Source of the DNA: Prochlorococcus sp. AG-363-C20
GTDB lineage: Bacteria > Cyanobacteriota > Cyanobacteriia > PCC-6307 > Cyanobiaceae
Direction: 5' to 3'
DNA length: 57,367 bases
Assembly (NCBI GenBank): GCA_003280295.1
Contig: QCFI01000010.1
Location: forward strand, 1-57,367
The notes beneath the pieces are model-generated. The model ran no database searches. It saw nothing but the letters and a program-made list of their open reading frames with translations, and had not been told where the DNA came from. Below, one piece after another: positions 1 through 9,325 of the stretch. Both the position numbers and the translations under genes were made by a program. Position 1 is the stretch's first letter; every line of letters begins with the position of its first letter.

Positions 1-102
1 TTAATAACTGATTCTAGAAGACAAGATCTGGGTGAACCTTCTCCCCAACAAAAGGCTATGGCTGAATTATTGGGTACAGACCTTACTACTGCCGTGAGCT
101 GA
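1..102 (+). CDS. C-terminal end of an unidentified protein (5' end outside window)
   Basis: An open frame runs from the first base to a TGA at 100-102, giving 33 residues that end in GTDLTTAVS. The residue mix looks like a normal protein tail, and the stop overlaps the 3' end of the convergent metF by 17 bases, a spacing seen repeatedly in this compact genome. I do not recognise the protein, and 33 residues are too few to name a family. It could also be a chance open frame, so it is marked as probable only. Confidence 0.4.
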   Translation, partial: LITDSRRQDLGEPSPQQKAMAELLGTDLTTAVS

Positions 103-976
103 TTCCAGCTTGTTCAAGTATTTCAGGGATTCTTTCTTCAGCTTTGATTGCCATTACATGAACACCTTTGGTAAGGCTATGGAACCGTTTAACTTGTTCT
201 GCTGCGATTGCGATGCCTTCGCTAAGGGGGGCGTTTGAATCTGCAAGACGAGTAACTATTGAATCTGGGATGCATGCACCAGGAACGACTCGATTAATAA
301 AAAGTGCATTCTTGGCTGATTTTAATAAGAAAACACCTGCAAGAACAGGCAATTCCAATGGATTAGCAATTTCATTGCAGAAGCGTTCTAAAACTTTAGG
401 GTCCATAATCATTTGCGTTTGAAGAAAACGTGCTCCTGCATCCCTTTTTTGTTCAAGACGGCGAAGCAAGCTTTTAAAACTTTGACAATTTGGGTCTGCT
501 GCGGCTCCTGGGAATAACTGTGTTGCCCCATCAGGCAGTTGTCCTGAAACTGGATCTATTCCTTTGTTAAGTGCAGTAACTTGATGCAGTAGAGGAATAG
601 ATGTGTAATCGATGACTTGTTTTGAGTCTGGTTGATCTCCAACGCGGACTGGATCACCTGTTAAACACAGAATGTTTCTTATTCCAAGTGCATTTGCTCC
701 TAGTAGGTCAGCTTGTAGTGCTATTCGATTGCGATCTCGGCAAGCCAGTTGTAAAACAGGCTCAAGATTTGCCTCTAATAACAACTTGCACAAAGCAAGG
801 CTGTTCATACGCATTACTGCTCTGCTCCCATCTGTCACATTGAAAGCATGAACATATTTCGCAAGATTTTGAGCCTTTGCAATGGCTTTTGATGGATCTG
901 CTCCTCGTGGAGGCATGATCTCAGCTGTAATTGTTACTCCATCTGATTCGAGAGAGCGTTGGAGAACTGACCTCAA
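86..976 (-). CDS. metF: Methylenetetrahydrofolate reductase
   Basis: Reduces 5,10-methylene-THF to 5-methyl-THF, the methyl donor for methionine synthesis; cytosolic FAD enzyme. The 296 residues match the family's usual length. The N-terminal strand carries the expected glutamate (E19 in TAEIMPPRG), followed by NVTDG near 46-50 and the LTGDP motif at 105-109. The start is TTG at 976, because the next Met (21) would remove the catalytic glutamate strand. It is convergent with the gene entering from the left edge and divergent from the PedR-like gene, with an 87-base spacer. Folate-cycle context is not visible locally. Confidence 0.93.
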   Translation of the reverse strand: MRSVLQRSLESDGVTITAEIMPPRGADPSKAIAKAQNLAKYVHAFNVTDGSRAVMRMNSLALCKLLLEANLEPVLQLACRDRNRIALQADLLGANALGIRNILCLTGDPVRVGDQPDSKQVIDYTSIPLLHQVTALNKGIDPVSGQLPDGATQLFPGAAADPNCQSFKSLLRRLEQKRDAGARFLQTQMIMDPKVLERFCNEIANPLELPVLAGVFLLKSAKNALFINRVVPGACIPDSIVTRLADSNAPLSEGIAIAAEQVKRFHSLTKGVHVMAIKAEERIPEILEQAGISSRQ

Positions 977-1063
977 ATCTTTTTGTTCATAGACTACTAA
1001 CTATGGAATATCGATGTACCTTTAGTCTGGCTACTATGAAACCAGGGAGTTGAGAGGGAGATT

Positions 1064-1339
1064 ATGGCCACAGGCGACTTCTCCAATGCGGCTCATATGA
1101 CCCTTTCAGCAAGGGAAATGGAGATTATTGACTTAGTTGCAGACGGGCTAACCAATCAGGAAATCGCTGAAAGGCTAACTATCAGCAAGAGAACAGTTGA
1201 TAACCATGTAAGCAATATGTTCACAAAAACAGGATCTAAAAATCGAGTTGCGCTTCTTAACTGGGCTATGGATCATGGAAAAATATGCCGTGATGGTTTT
1301 AATTGCTGTTCATTGCCTGAGGAGTCTGAAGACCATTAA
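1064..1339 (+). CDS. pedR: PedR-like small LuxR-type DNA-binding regulator
   Basis: A 91-residue protein that is essentially one LuxR/NarL helix-turn-helix domain (residues about 13-72) with no receiver domain. The tail GKICRDGFNCC places cysteines at 75, 81 and 82. Cyanobacterial PedR has the same stand-alone architecture and a redox-active C-terminal cysteine that lets thioredoxin switch its DNA binding in response to photosynthetic electron flow. Assignment to PedR is inferred from size, architecture and cysteine placement. A good AGGGAG ribosome site lies 5 bases before the ATG. Its targets cannot be read from the window. The alternative is another orphan LuxR-type regulator. Confidence 0.8.
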   Translation: MATGDFSNAAHMTLSAREMEIIDLVADGLTNQEIAERLTISKRTVDNHVSNMFTKTGSKNRVALLNWAMDHGKICRDGFNCCSLPEESEDH

Positions 1340-1576
1340 GCTTTAAATGATTGGTGCTCTTGATATAGAAATTAAAGAATTTTCGCTGATAGCAGTCCAA
1401 AGAGATAAGTCGAAGCCATCAAAGATTCATGTTCCTGCTTGAAATAATGCAGATTTTTGTCCACATAGGAGAACTTATAACAAGTTAAGTTTTAAAAACC
1501 TTTTGATTTAATTAGTGGTTTGCGAACAGTAGTGGTGAGAAATACAAAAAGAGTCTTAAGAGCATAGATAGCCTTT

Positions 1577-2080
1577 TTATAACAGAAGATTTGTTGCAAG
1601 ACGTTTCTCGTTTGACCAATTCGAAATTGGGTCTTTAGCTAAAGCAGCATTGCTTAATTGTTTGTTTGATGTGATTTCTTGATAGCACCAGGTTGGGATA
1701 TGGATTTGATCTTCAGAAGAAGCTAGTTCCACTTCAGCTATAACCAAAGGAGAATTATTATCTTCAAAGCAATCAATAACCCACTCCCCTCCCTCAAAAT
1801 TAAGTTCATAACGAGTTTTAATGATTTTATGTGGTGCAAACTCCAAAAGTGATTCAGCATCTTTTAAAGGGATCATGTATTCAAATTCGTGATTTGCAAT
1901 CCCTTCAGCTTTTGTCTTGAGAGTAAGCCATGCTTTCTTTTGATCAACAATACGCATTCTGACTATCCATCCTTGAATGTTGTTTACTAAATATCCTTGA
2001 CGCAAAGCATGTCTATTTTTTGCGATAGCTTTCCATTCTTCTCCTTTTACTAGAAACCTTCTTTCTATTTCTAGAGCCAT
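1577..2080 (-). CDS. CYTH-domain protein (triphosphate tunnel metalloenzyme family)
   Basis: Members of this fold are inorganic triphosphatases, thiamine-triphosphatases or class IV adenylate cyclases; the substrate cannot be told here. The start is placed at the ATG at 2080 (167 residues) because the family signature begins directly there (MALEIERRFLVKG) and it leaves 4 bases after nadK; a longer frame from 2110 would overlap nadK. The ExExK signature reads E4-x-E6-x-R8, so the lysine is replaced by arginine. Other family features are present: VRMRI, the basic strand LTLKTKA, FEYMIPL, and the acidic strand VIAEVEL. It probably forms an operon with nadK. Confidence 0.85.
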   Translation of the reverse strand: MALEIERRFLVKGEEWKAIAKNRHALRQGYLVNNIQGWIVRMRIVDQKKAWLTLKTKAEGIANHEFEYMIPLKDAESLLEFAPHKIIKTRYELNFEGGEWVIDCFEDNNSPLVIAEVELASSEDQIHIPTWCYQEITSNKQLSNAALAKDPISNWSNEKRLATNLLL

Positions 2081-2084
2081 AAAA

Positions 2085-3029
2085 TTAGTGTTGAGAATGT
2101 CTATTGTCATTTAAGCTTCCTGCCCAATGTAGTTTCTGTGTAAGCGTTCTGTAATACGAAGGATTTTGGTGAAGTATCACCATCCTTGCTTTATGGCGTG
2201 CTCTTTGAATTACACATCTATCTTTAGGTTCAAGTAATGCGCCTCCAGCGCCGTCTTGCCAAAGCTTTACTCTGCGAGTTTTATCTCCTACAGGTTTAAT
2301 TACTAATCTTGAGGCAGCAGGAACAACTACTGATCGGCTGGAGAGGCTCATTGGGCATATAGGGCTAACAATTATGGCTTCGATGCCTGGATGTAAGATT
2401 GCTCCCCCACTAGCCATTGAATAAGCTGTTGATCCTGTTGGGGTAGATAAAATTAGTCCATCCCCTCTGTATTGATCTACAGCTTCACCATCAATTTCAA
2501 GTTCTAAAGTGCATGTCGGAGAGACTTCATCAGGATATGCACGAATATAAAAATCATTTAAGGCCCAGAAAGTTTTTTTGTTTGCAATATGACTTTCTTT
2601 TGAGTTATTTATTTCAGGAGAGAAGCTGTTCTCTTCTACATTTGCTTCTAGCATCATTCTTTGCTCTATAGCAAAGTGGTCCTCTACAATTCTTTGCCAA
2701 AGTGTGGGGTTATTAAGTAGGCGTCGGTCATGTGTTAAAAACCCTAGATGTCCGCCAACATTGAAACTCAAAATAGGTATATTATGTTTTGCCAGGTGGC
2801 GCGAAGCTTCTAAAACAGTTCCATCACCTCCAAGAACAACAGCTAAGTCCGGCAACTTTTTCGTTGATGAGAGAAGGCTTGGGAAAGGACTATTTGTAAT
2901 TGAATTGGCTGAGGTGAAAACTTTTACCTTTATATCCTTATGTTCGAGTTTTGCGACTATCTTTAAGGCTTCATCTTTAGCAGCTTTACTATCTGATCGA
3001 CAGATTATCCAGATCAGATCAAGAAACAT
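2085..3029 (-). CDS. nadK: NAD kinase
   Basis: Phosphorylates NAD to NADP in the cytosol. The 314 residues include the GGDGT nucleotide motif at 67-71, HLGFLT near 94-99, and the conserved [15 protein letters not shown] segment in the C-terminal half. It lies 10 bases downstream of ndhE on the same strand, so it may be cotranscribed with the NDH-1 genes and the CYTH gene. A link between NADP supply and photosynthetic electron flow is sensible but inferred. The start ATG at 3029 is the first in frame; the N-terminal IWIICRSDS matches the first strand of the fold. Confidence 0.95.
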   Translation of the reverse strand: MFLDLIWIICRSDSKAAKDEALKIVAKLEHKDIKVKVFTSANSITNSPFPSLLSSTKKLPDLAVVLGGDGTVLEASRHLAKHNIPILSFNVGGHLGFLTHDRRLLNNPTLWQRIVEDHFAIEQRMMLEANVEENSFSPEINNSKESHIANKKTFWALNDFYIRAYPDEVSPTCTLELEIDGEAVDQYRGDGLILSTPTGSTAYSMASGGAILHPGIEAIIVSPICPMSLSSRSVVVPAASRLVIKPVGDKTRRVKLWQDGAGGALLEPKDRCVIQRARHKARMVILHQNPSYYRTLTQKLHWAGSLNDNRHSQH

Positions 3030-3039
3030 ACTTCCTCCA

Positions 3040-3369
3040 TTACCAGCGCAGTAAGTTAAAACTTTCCATATCTATAGTTACTCTGTTTCGATATAATGAA
3101 AGTAGAATTGCAAGTCCTACAGCGGCTTCTGCTGCTGCAACAGTGATGACAAATACAGTAAAAACTTGTCCCCTAATTAAATTACCATCGAGATATGAGG
3201 AAAACGCCATCAAATTTATGTTTACTGCATTTAACATTAATTCAATGCTCATTAAAACACGAACAGCATTTCTACTATTTATTAACCCCCAAACCCCTAT
3301 GCAAAATAGTATTGAAGCTAGGACAAGGTACGCTTGAAGAGTTACAGGACCTACAGAGATTTCAAACAT
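3040..3369 (-). CDS. ndhE: NAD(P)H-quinone oxidoreductase subunit 4L (NdhE)
   Basis: Small integral membrane subunit of the thylakoid NDH-1 complex (cyclic electron flow, respiration, CO2 uptake), homologous to NuoK. The 109 residues form three hydrophobic segments (about 9-28, 35-55 and 65-93), with the conserved acidic residue in [17 protein letters not shown] in the second. Length is normal. It is the last of four ndh genes in the order A-I-G-E, 46 bases after ndhG. Confidence 0.97.
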   Translation of the reverse strand: MFEISVGPVTLQAYLVLASILFCIGVWGLINSRNAVRVLMSIELMLNAVNINLMAFSSYLDGNLIRGQVFTVFVITVAAAEAAVGLAILLSLYRNRVTIDMESFNLLRW

Positions 3370-3415
3370 TAGAGTAATTAATTTTTAGGGATAAAGTGGT
3401 TAATAAAATAAAAAA

Positions 3416-4018
3416 TTAGGATGATGACTTATCAATTAAGAATGGCGCCCCTGTTTTTTCTATCAGACTTTGATCAACAGATTCACCTGTTACAACATCG
3501 CTAACTAAAACATCTCTTCGAGCTAACACAATTGCTCCAATCATTGCCATTAGTAAAAGGACAGAAGCAAGCTCAAAAGGTAAGAGATAGTCTGTGAATA
3601 GATGCTCTCCAATCCGCACAATTGCTTCTTCCCCTATTGCTTCTGGTCCAGGGAGGGCCCAAGGTGTAGTTAAATCGACTTGAAAAAGTAGAGCTAATAG
3701 ACCGGCACAGACTCCCGCAGATAAAACTCTTCTTATTTGTAATCCTTTAACAGGTTTCAGCTCTTCCTTTTTGTTAACTAACATAATTGCAAAGAGAATA
3801 AGTACGTTTACTGCTCCTACGTAAACCAGTACTTGGGCTGCCGCTACAAAACTTGCGTTGAGCAAAAGATAAAGCCCAGCAACTGCCATAAAAACTCCTC
3901 CTAGCAAAAATGCTGAGTAGACAATATTGGCTAGCAAAATGACTCCAAGACTGCCAACAATTACTATGGCTGAAAGGCTTATAAAGCAAATAAATTCTGT
4001 GGTGGTTGCAATATTCAT
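3416..4018 (-). CDS. ndhG: NAD(P)H-quinone oxidoreductase subunit 6 (NdhG)
   Basis: NuoJ-type membrane subunit of NDH-1. The 200 residues show about five hydrophobic segments within the first 170, including the glycine-rich segment LVYVGAVNVLILFAIMLV typical of this subunit, then a polar cytoplasmic tail. The ATG at 4016-4018 overlaps the last base of the ndhI stop (TAATG arrangement), which indicates translational coupling within the ndhAIGE operon. Confidence 0.97.
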   Translation of the reverse strand: MNIATTTEFICFISLSAIVIVGSLGVILLANIVYSAFLLGGVFMAVAGLYLLLNASFVAAAQVLVYVGAVNVLILFAIMLVNKKEELKPVKGLQIRRVLSAGVCAGLLALLFQVDLTTPWALPGPEAIGEEAIVRIGEHLFTDYLLPFELASVLLLMAMIGAIVLARRDVLVSDVVTGESVDQSLIEKTGAPFLIDKSSS

Positions 4019-4665
4019 TATGCGTTTTTCTCTATTTTATTATTACCTTTTGCTGACTTTTCTGAAAACTTCTTGGGAGGATTTTGTTGCATAAGCTCAA
4101 GTATTTCTGTAGGTAATTCTCCTGCTCTTTTTTGGTTTTTGGGTAGATCATGTGGATCCATTACTCCCTTAGGTAAATATGAAAGTTCACGTAATGGTTG
4201 TACTGAAGGATCTGTAGTAACACTTGTTGGCAGGCGCCCTAAAGCAACATTATCGAAGTTGAGGCTATGTCTGTCGAAGGAGGCAAGTTCGTACTCTTCG
4301 GTCATGGAAAGACAATTAGTAGGGCAGTACTCAACGCAATTACCACAAAAAATACATACTCCAAAATCAATAGAATAATTACGGAGTTCCTTCTTTTTGG
4401 TAGCTTTATTCATCACCCAGTCCACAACTGGGAGATTGATGGGGCATACCCTTACACAAACTTCACAAGCGATACATTTGTCAAACTCATAATGAATCCT
4501 CCCTCGGTAACGTTCAGAGGGTATTAACTTTTCATATGGGTATTGAATGGTTACAGGTCGACGACGCAGGTGGTCGAAAGTAACGCTTAAGCCTTGTGCA
4601 AGATAGTTCCCTGCACCAATTGCATCCTTGGCGTAATCAGTAACTTTCTTTAGGAAACCAAGCAT
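4018..4665 (-). CDS. ndhI: NAD(P)H-quinone oxidoreductase subunit I (NdhI), 2x[4Fe-4S]
   Basis: Peripheral-arm subunit of NDH-1 that carries two [4Fe-4S] clusters close to the quinone site and the ferredoxin entry site. The two CxxCxxCxxxCP motifs have cysteines at 64, 67, 70, 74 and 104, 107, 110, 114. The 215-residue length includes the usual basic cyanobacterial C-terminal tail. It follows ndhA by 118 bases and overlaps ndhG by one base. Confidence 0.97.
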   Translation of the reverse strand: MLGFLKKVTDYAKDAIGAGNYLAQGLSVTFDHLRRRPVTIQYPYEKLIPSERYRGRIHYEFDKCIACEVCVRVCPINLPVVDWVMNKATKKKELRNYSIDFGVCIFCGNCVEYCPTNCLSMTEEYELASFDRHSLNFDNVALGRLPTSVTTDPSVQPLRELSYLPKGVMDPHDLPKNQKRAGELPTEILELMQQNPPKKFSEKSAKGNNKIEKNA

Positions 4666-4783
4666 TCGAATGGAACTTTCGGAAGCGAAAAGGGGGGATT
4701 GTTTAATCTTACAAGCTTTTTAAACCGCCTAGGTAGAACTACCCAATTATTTGTAGGTCTTTATTGGATCTCCTTGCGTTTTG

Positions 4784-5938
4784 TCAGCCTCCAAAAGCAA
4801 AAGGAAATACAAGCTTTAGGGAAGCTGTGATAAGCAAATTTGCCAGAGCGATAGGGAGTAGAAACTTCCACCCAAGATCTAAAAGTTGATCAATACGTAC
4901 TCTTGGTGTTGTCCAACGTAGCAAGATTGCTAAGAAAACTAGTAAATAGGTTTTTAAGATCGTCATCACGATTCCTATTGATCCATTAATTATTTGAATT
5001 AAAGGTGCATCTATAGATTGGCCTAGCCAATTGGCGAGCCATTCAACAGGGATAGGAAACCCCCAACCTCCTAAATAGAGTATTGAGACAAGTAGAGATG
5101 AAAGAACAAGATTTATATAACTACCTAGGTAAAACAAGGCAAATTTCATACCTGCATATTCTGTTTGATAGCCAGCAACCAACTCTTCTTCTGCTTCGGG
5201 CAAATCGAAAGGTAGCCTCTCACATTCGGCAAGTGCACAAATCCAAAAGATTAAAAACCCTATAGGTTGTCTCCAGACATTCCAACTAAGCAAACCAGCA
5301 CTATTTTGCTGTTCAACTATGTCAATAGTGCTGAGAGAATTGCTCATCATCACTATTGCTAGTACAGCCAAAGCAAGAGGAATTTCATAACTTATGGATT
5401 GTGCAGCAGCCCTAAGTCCTCCAAGAAGAGAATATTTGTTGTTTGATGCATATCCACTCATCAGCAACCCAATCGGTTGAATGCTGCTAAGAGCGATCCA
5501 CAAAAAGATTCCTATCCCGACATTACTTATTAGTAGATTTTGTCCAAATGGAATTATTAGCCAGGAAAGAATTACAGGTACTAATACAAGTACTGGACCA
5601 AGAGTGAAGAGCAAACCATCAGCACGTTTAGGAATGACATCTTCTTTGACAAGGAGCTTGAGCCCATCAGCCATAGGCTGAAGTATGCCTAAAGCACCTG
5701 CATATTCAGGACCAATGCGCTGTTGAGCAGCAGCAGAAATCTTTCGTTCAAGCCAAACTGTAACAAGTACTCCTATAACCGCTGCTATTAGTACAAGCAG
5801 CATTGGGAGTGGCAACCAAAGGAGATGTGAAAAATCCGGTGATATGCCAATTCCTTCCATGGCTTGATTGAAGCTCAATTCAATATCTATGCCCTGTGTT
5901 ATTAGGACTTGCGAAGTTGTGACAGAGGAAGTCACCAT
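4784..5938 (-). CDS. ndhA: NAD(P)H-quinone oxidoreductase subunit 1 (NdhA)
   Basis: NuoH-type membrane subunit that connects the peripheral arm to the membrane arm and helps form the quinone chamber. The 384 residues have about eight membrane segments. Conserved stretches include [16 protein letters not shown], the loop [19 protein letters not shown], and [12 protein letters not shown]. The first ATG is chosen; Met27 would lose a conserved amphipathic N-terminus. This is the first gene of the ndhA-I-G-E run, 33 bases after gltA on the same strand. Confidence 0.97.
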   Translation of the reverse strand: MVTSSVTTSQVLITQGIDIELSFNQAMEGIGISPDFSHLLWLPLPMLLVLIAAVIGVLVTVWLERKISAAAQQRIGPEYAGALGILQPMADGLKLLVKEDVIPKRADGLLFTLGPVLVLVPVILSWLIIPFGQNLLISNVGIGIFLWIALSSIQPIGLLMSGYASNNKYSLLGGLRAAAQSISYEIPLALAVLAIVMMSNSLSTIDIVEQQNSAGLLSWNVWRQPIGFLIFWICALAECERLPFDLPEAEEELVAGYQTEYAGMKFALFYLGSYINLVLSSLLVSILYLGGWGFPIPVEWLANWLGQSIDAPLIQIINGSIGIVMTILKTYLLVFLAILLRWTTPRVRIDQLLDLGWKFLLPIALANLLITASLKLVFPFAFGG

Positions 5939-5971
5939 TGGTATGGATGTGATGTTTGCAAGTTAGAGGTT

Positions 5972-7156
5972 TTAGGGAGACATTCTTTCGTCAGCCTGCA
6001 TCCATTTTCTTGATTTTGCACCTGTATAGATTTGTGATGGCCTAAATATTCGATTAGCTCCTAGTTGCTCACGCCAATGAGCAAGCCAACCTGCGACTCG
6101 AGAGATGGCGAAGATAGGAGTAAAAAGATCTCGAGGGATGCCAAGCTTCTGATATACAAGCCCAGAATAAAAGTCAACATTTGGATATATACCTTTCTGA
6201 CCTAGTCGGCCTTCAGCTTCTTTTTCTAGAGTTTTTGCAACGTCATACATTTCATCTTTCCCAAATCTTGCAAAAAGTTCTTCTGCAAGATCTTGCAGAA
6301 TTGAAGCACGAGGATCTTTTACTCGATATTCTCGGTGACCAAATCCCATGATTTTTTGCTTATTTGCTATTGCTTTGTCTAGATAGGAGCTTGCCTTTTC
6401 AGGTCTCCCAATCTCTTTGAGCATTTTAATTACATCTTCATTTGCTCCACCATGCAGAGGACCAGCAAGTGTTCCTACTGCAGAGGCAACCACTGCATAA
6501 GGGTCAGTAAGAGTACTTGCAGTGACTCTTGCACTAAAAGTGCTTGCGTTGAGGCTATGTTCTGCGTGAAGAATGAGACAACGATCAAAAATTCTTGCTG
6601 AGAGTGGGTCTGGTTCCCGTTCTGTGAGCATGTAAAGGAAATTTGCTGAATAGGCGAGATCATCACGAGGTTGAATTGGATCTTGTCCTTTTCGAATCAG
6701 TTGAAAAGCAGCCACCATTGTTGGGATTTTGGCAATCAGCCTTACTACTGCGTCATAGACATATTGAGGATTGTCTATTGCTCTACGTGAATAGAAAAGT
6801 CCAAGTGATGCTGCACTGGATTGCAGGGCATCCATAGGATGACCTGTAGCGGGAAAACATTTCATCATGTCTCTTACCCGAAAGCTCACTCTTCTGTGCA
6901 TTTGAACTTCTTGTTCAAAATCTTTTAATTGTTGTGGGCTTGGTAAATCTCCCCAGATCAATAGATAAGTGGTTTCTAGAAAACTGCTTTGTGTTGCAAG
7001 TTCATTAATGGGATAGCCGCGATATCTAAGTTCACCTTTAGTGCCATCAATTTCACAGATCGCAGAATGGGCGACTGGTACACCTTCAAGTCCTGGTCGC
7101 AATCCAATCATTTTTGGGTCGAGAGGCTGTTCTATTTTTTGCTCCTCCGAAATCAT
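5972..7156 (-). CDS. gltA: Citrate synthase
   Basis: Condenses oxaloacetate and acetyl-CoA into citrate, the entry to the incomplete TCA cycle that supplies 2-oxoglutarate for nitrogen assimilation. The 394 residues contain the catalytic triad: H235 in GPLHGGANE, H274 in GFGHREY and D328 in PNVDFY. Length fits the short type I bacterial-archaeal form. It lies directly upstream of ndhA; cotranscription is possible. The 488-base region upstream is its likely promoter area. Confidence 0.95.
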   Translation of the reverse strand: MISEEQKIEQPLDPKMIGLRPGLEGVPVAHSAICEIDGTKGELRYRGYPINELATQSSFLETTYLLIWGDLPSPQQLKDFEQEVQMHRRVSFRVRDMMKCFPATGHPMDALQSSAASLGLFYSRRAIDNPQYVYDAVVRLIAKIPTMVAAFQLIRKGQDPIQPRDDLAYSANFLYMLTEREPDPLSARIFDRCLILHAEHSLNASTFSARVTASTLTDPYAVVASAVGTLAGPLHGGANEDVIKMLKEIGRPEKASSYLDKAIANKQKIMGFGHREYRVKDPRASILQDLAEELFARFGKDEMYDVAKTLEKEAEGRLGQKGIYPNVDFYSGLVYQKLGIPRDLFTPIFAISRVAGWLAHWREQLGANRIFRPSQIYTGAKSRKWMQADERMSP

Positions 7157-7644
7157 ATATTCAAAGTTAATGGAGTATGGATAATTACGTGGGCAGCATG
7201 AATTAGTAATGCCATTAGATTTGCTGAGTCCAAATTGCCTGTAGCTTTAAATTATTGTTTTATCTAAAGCAGGATGCAATTAGAGTTTTGTATGGGCAGT
7301 TGGCAGTTGCAGAGGGCCTAATTATAGAAGATCATAGAACACTCACTAAATCGTCGATTTTGATGAAATAATCATGGCATATTGAAGCATCAGTAAACAG
7401 AATGCACTTAACATATGATCTAAAATTCTTTGTTGTATCCCTTTTGGGGTTAATTGCTTGCTAATGATGCCATTTAATTCATTTTTAGTAATTGTCTATT
7501 AGTTAGATTGTTAGTAATAAAGCTAAGCAAAGAAAATTTTGAGTATTTAGTTCTTGCCCCTTTTGTATTAATTACTTTGGCTCCTATGCAACTATCCTGT
7601 CTGTTTATTTTCATAGAAGTTTTTAGTTAATATGAAAAGACAAT
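7157..7644 (+). other. Long spacer between gltA and the DUF3352 gene, no gene called
   Basis: This AT-rich stretch lies upstream of gltA and downstream of the DUF3352 gene, both on the minus strand. I read both strands and found only short open frames: 46 residues on the minus strand from about 7616, and hydrophobic peptides of about 20 residues. None has a ribosome site or a recognisable motif. A tandem copy of GCAGTTG sits near 7294-7307. It probably holds the gltA promoter. Confidence 0.5.
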
Positions 7645-9249
7645 TTAAGCTATTTGAATATTGGCTCTTAGGTGAATAGCTCTCTGACCTTCAAACCAAT
7701 CAGTATCTATTGAGAGAGCTAAACCCTTGACAATTTCTTGCAATGAATTCCCCGTTAAGGCTTGAAGAAGACGCCAAGGGTGCCAATTCTCAAGCTGTTG
7801 CTTGGCTTGGTTTGAATTTAGGGCTAGTTGTAAGAAAGGATGGCTCTCAGGGTTTTGGTTTAGTTTCTCTAATTGCTTTTGTCTTAGGAATAATCCTTTT
7901 TCTTGTTTCTGTTGGAGTGATTCAAGGTTTTCACCCCACCAATTATTATGAGATCCTTGTGAAAGTATTACGCCTAGTTCGGTGTCTAGTGTGTCGTGAT
8001 TTCCTATGCGCTTAGCTATTAATTTTGACCATATTTGAAATACTTGATTGTTTACTATAACTTCTGACCGGACTTGCTTCTGCTGCATAAAAATTTTGTC
8101 TATTATTGATAACAATGGACTTTCCTGGCTTGTTCCTAGAACCCAACCCTGAGGCTCTTTAATCCATAACAATGGGCCTTCATCTAGGCCTATGATTGCC
8201 TTTGCAGCAATCCCTTTTGTTTTGTAAAGGTTATCTAAGAGTGGTTTTCTAATTAATTGTTTAAGTGGGTCTTTACTACTTTTGCTTAGTAATTCTGAAG
8301 TTGAATTTAAGAAGGCGAGACCTTCTATTGGACCCCCTGCTTCATTAATAAGAGATATACTTTGATCTAATTTATTTTCTATGCCTTCGATGGGATTGAC
8401 AAATTGAAAAATGCCATCAAAGCTAATGGTTTCCATAGTACTTCTTAAAGAGGCATTCAAGCCTTTTAGGTTTGAATCCTGATTAACTTTTAAAGGTAAG
8501 GAAAATAATGAATGAAGTAATTGGGGTGATATTGTGATGAAGGCCACCCCATCCTTAAGATGCTTAATTGTTCTCTTAAGCTCTTCATCTCCTAGTTGAT
8601 TTTGATCTGGCAATTGGGAGATTGTTAATGAACGCTCTAGTACTTTTTTCTTTGAAGCCAAAAGAAGAAGTTGATTATTAATCAATGCTGTTGATATATG
8701 TTTGCTATTACTTTCTAGTGGAACTTTTTGATCACTGATGATAATGACTCCGTCGTTACTCGCTATTTTTAGATTTGCTCCTGCTAAGGCTTTCTTTTGC
8801 CAAAAACGTTGTAGAAAGTACTGTGCTCCATTTTGGTCAAGACTTGATATACCTAAAACCCAATTATTAGGTTGACCAGGTTTATCTGGCTCGAGTAAAG
8901 CCAAGCTAATTTGAGGTGAGATCCATTCGGCGAGATCGGCATCAAAATCTAGACCTATAAGAGCAAACAAACCATCTATGATTTTTTTAGATACTTGAAT
9001 TGACTCTTTTGTTTTATTTAAGTGTGCAGAATCTTCAAAATATTGCGGAGTTTTGTTTGATTCAGCATTCAAATGCAGTGTTAATGCTGTTTCCTTTGGG
9101 AAGAATTGTGCGGTTTTAGGTAATTTAAATACTTTATTCTCAAGACTAACTTGACTTGTGTGGGCCATTGCTTTATCAAGTCCAAGCATCAGTAAAGCTA
9201 GAAATATGAATGCAGAAGTCAGAGCAATCAGGAAGGATCGAACCTTCAT
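7645..9249 (-). CDS. DUF3352-family secreted or membrane-anchored protein
   Basis: Function unknown. The 534-residue protein begins with a hydrophobic segment (about 6-29, ending near KAMA), either a signal peptide or an N-terminal anchor, so the rest is probably lumenal or periplasmic. The start of the mature part, with FFPKETALTLHLN, resembles the opening of DUF3352, a family common in cyanobacteria. No catalytic motif is visible; the composition is rich in Leu, Asn, Gln and Ser. It stands alone, divergent from the rhodanese gene with 76 bases between them. Confidence 0.75.
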   Translation of the reverse strand: MKVRSFLIALTSAFIFLALLMLGLDKAMAHTSQVSLENKVFKLPKTAQFFPKETALTLHLNAESNKTPQYFEDSAHLNKTKESIQVSKKIIDGLFALIGLDFDADLAEWISPQISLALLEPDKPGQPNNWVLGISSLDQNGAQYFLQRFWQKKALAGANLKIASNDGVIIISDQKVPLESNSKHISTALINNQLLLLASKKKVLERSLTISQLPDQNQLGDEELKRTIKHLKDGVAFITISPQLLHSLFSLPLKVNQDSNLKGLNASLRSTMETISFDGIFQFVNPIEGIENKLDQSISLINEAGGPIEGLAFLNSTSELLSKSSKDPLKQLIRKPLLDNLYKTKGIAAKAIIGLDEGPLLWIKEPQGWVLGTSQESPLLSIIDKIFMQQKQVRSEVIVNNQVFQIWSKLIAKRIGNHDTLDTELGVILSQGSHNNWWGENLESLQQKQEKGLFLRQKQLEKLNQNPESHPFLQLALNSNQAKQQLENWHPWRLLQALTGNSLQEIVKGLALSIDTDWFEGQRAIHLRANIQIA

Positions 9250-9325
9250 TGATGGTCAAAGGGATATCTACTTTCATTTTTGTGCATTCCTGACGATATG
9301 CCTATCTGCTTTTCAAAATGGATAA

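Noticed and set aside
1340-1576. tRNA gene in the spacer between the PedR-like and CYTH genes
   Set aside because: No cloverleaf or GGTTCGA-type T-arm could be assembled.
7400-7616. Short hydrophobic open frames (about 20 residues) and a 46-residue minus-strand frame before gltA, considered as small photosystem subunits
   Set aside because: None matches a known Psb, Psa or Pet peptide and none has a ribosome site.
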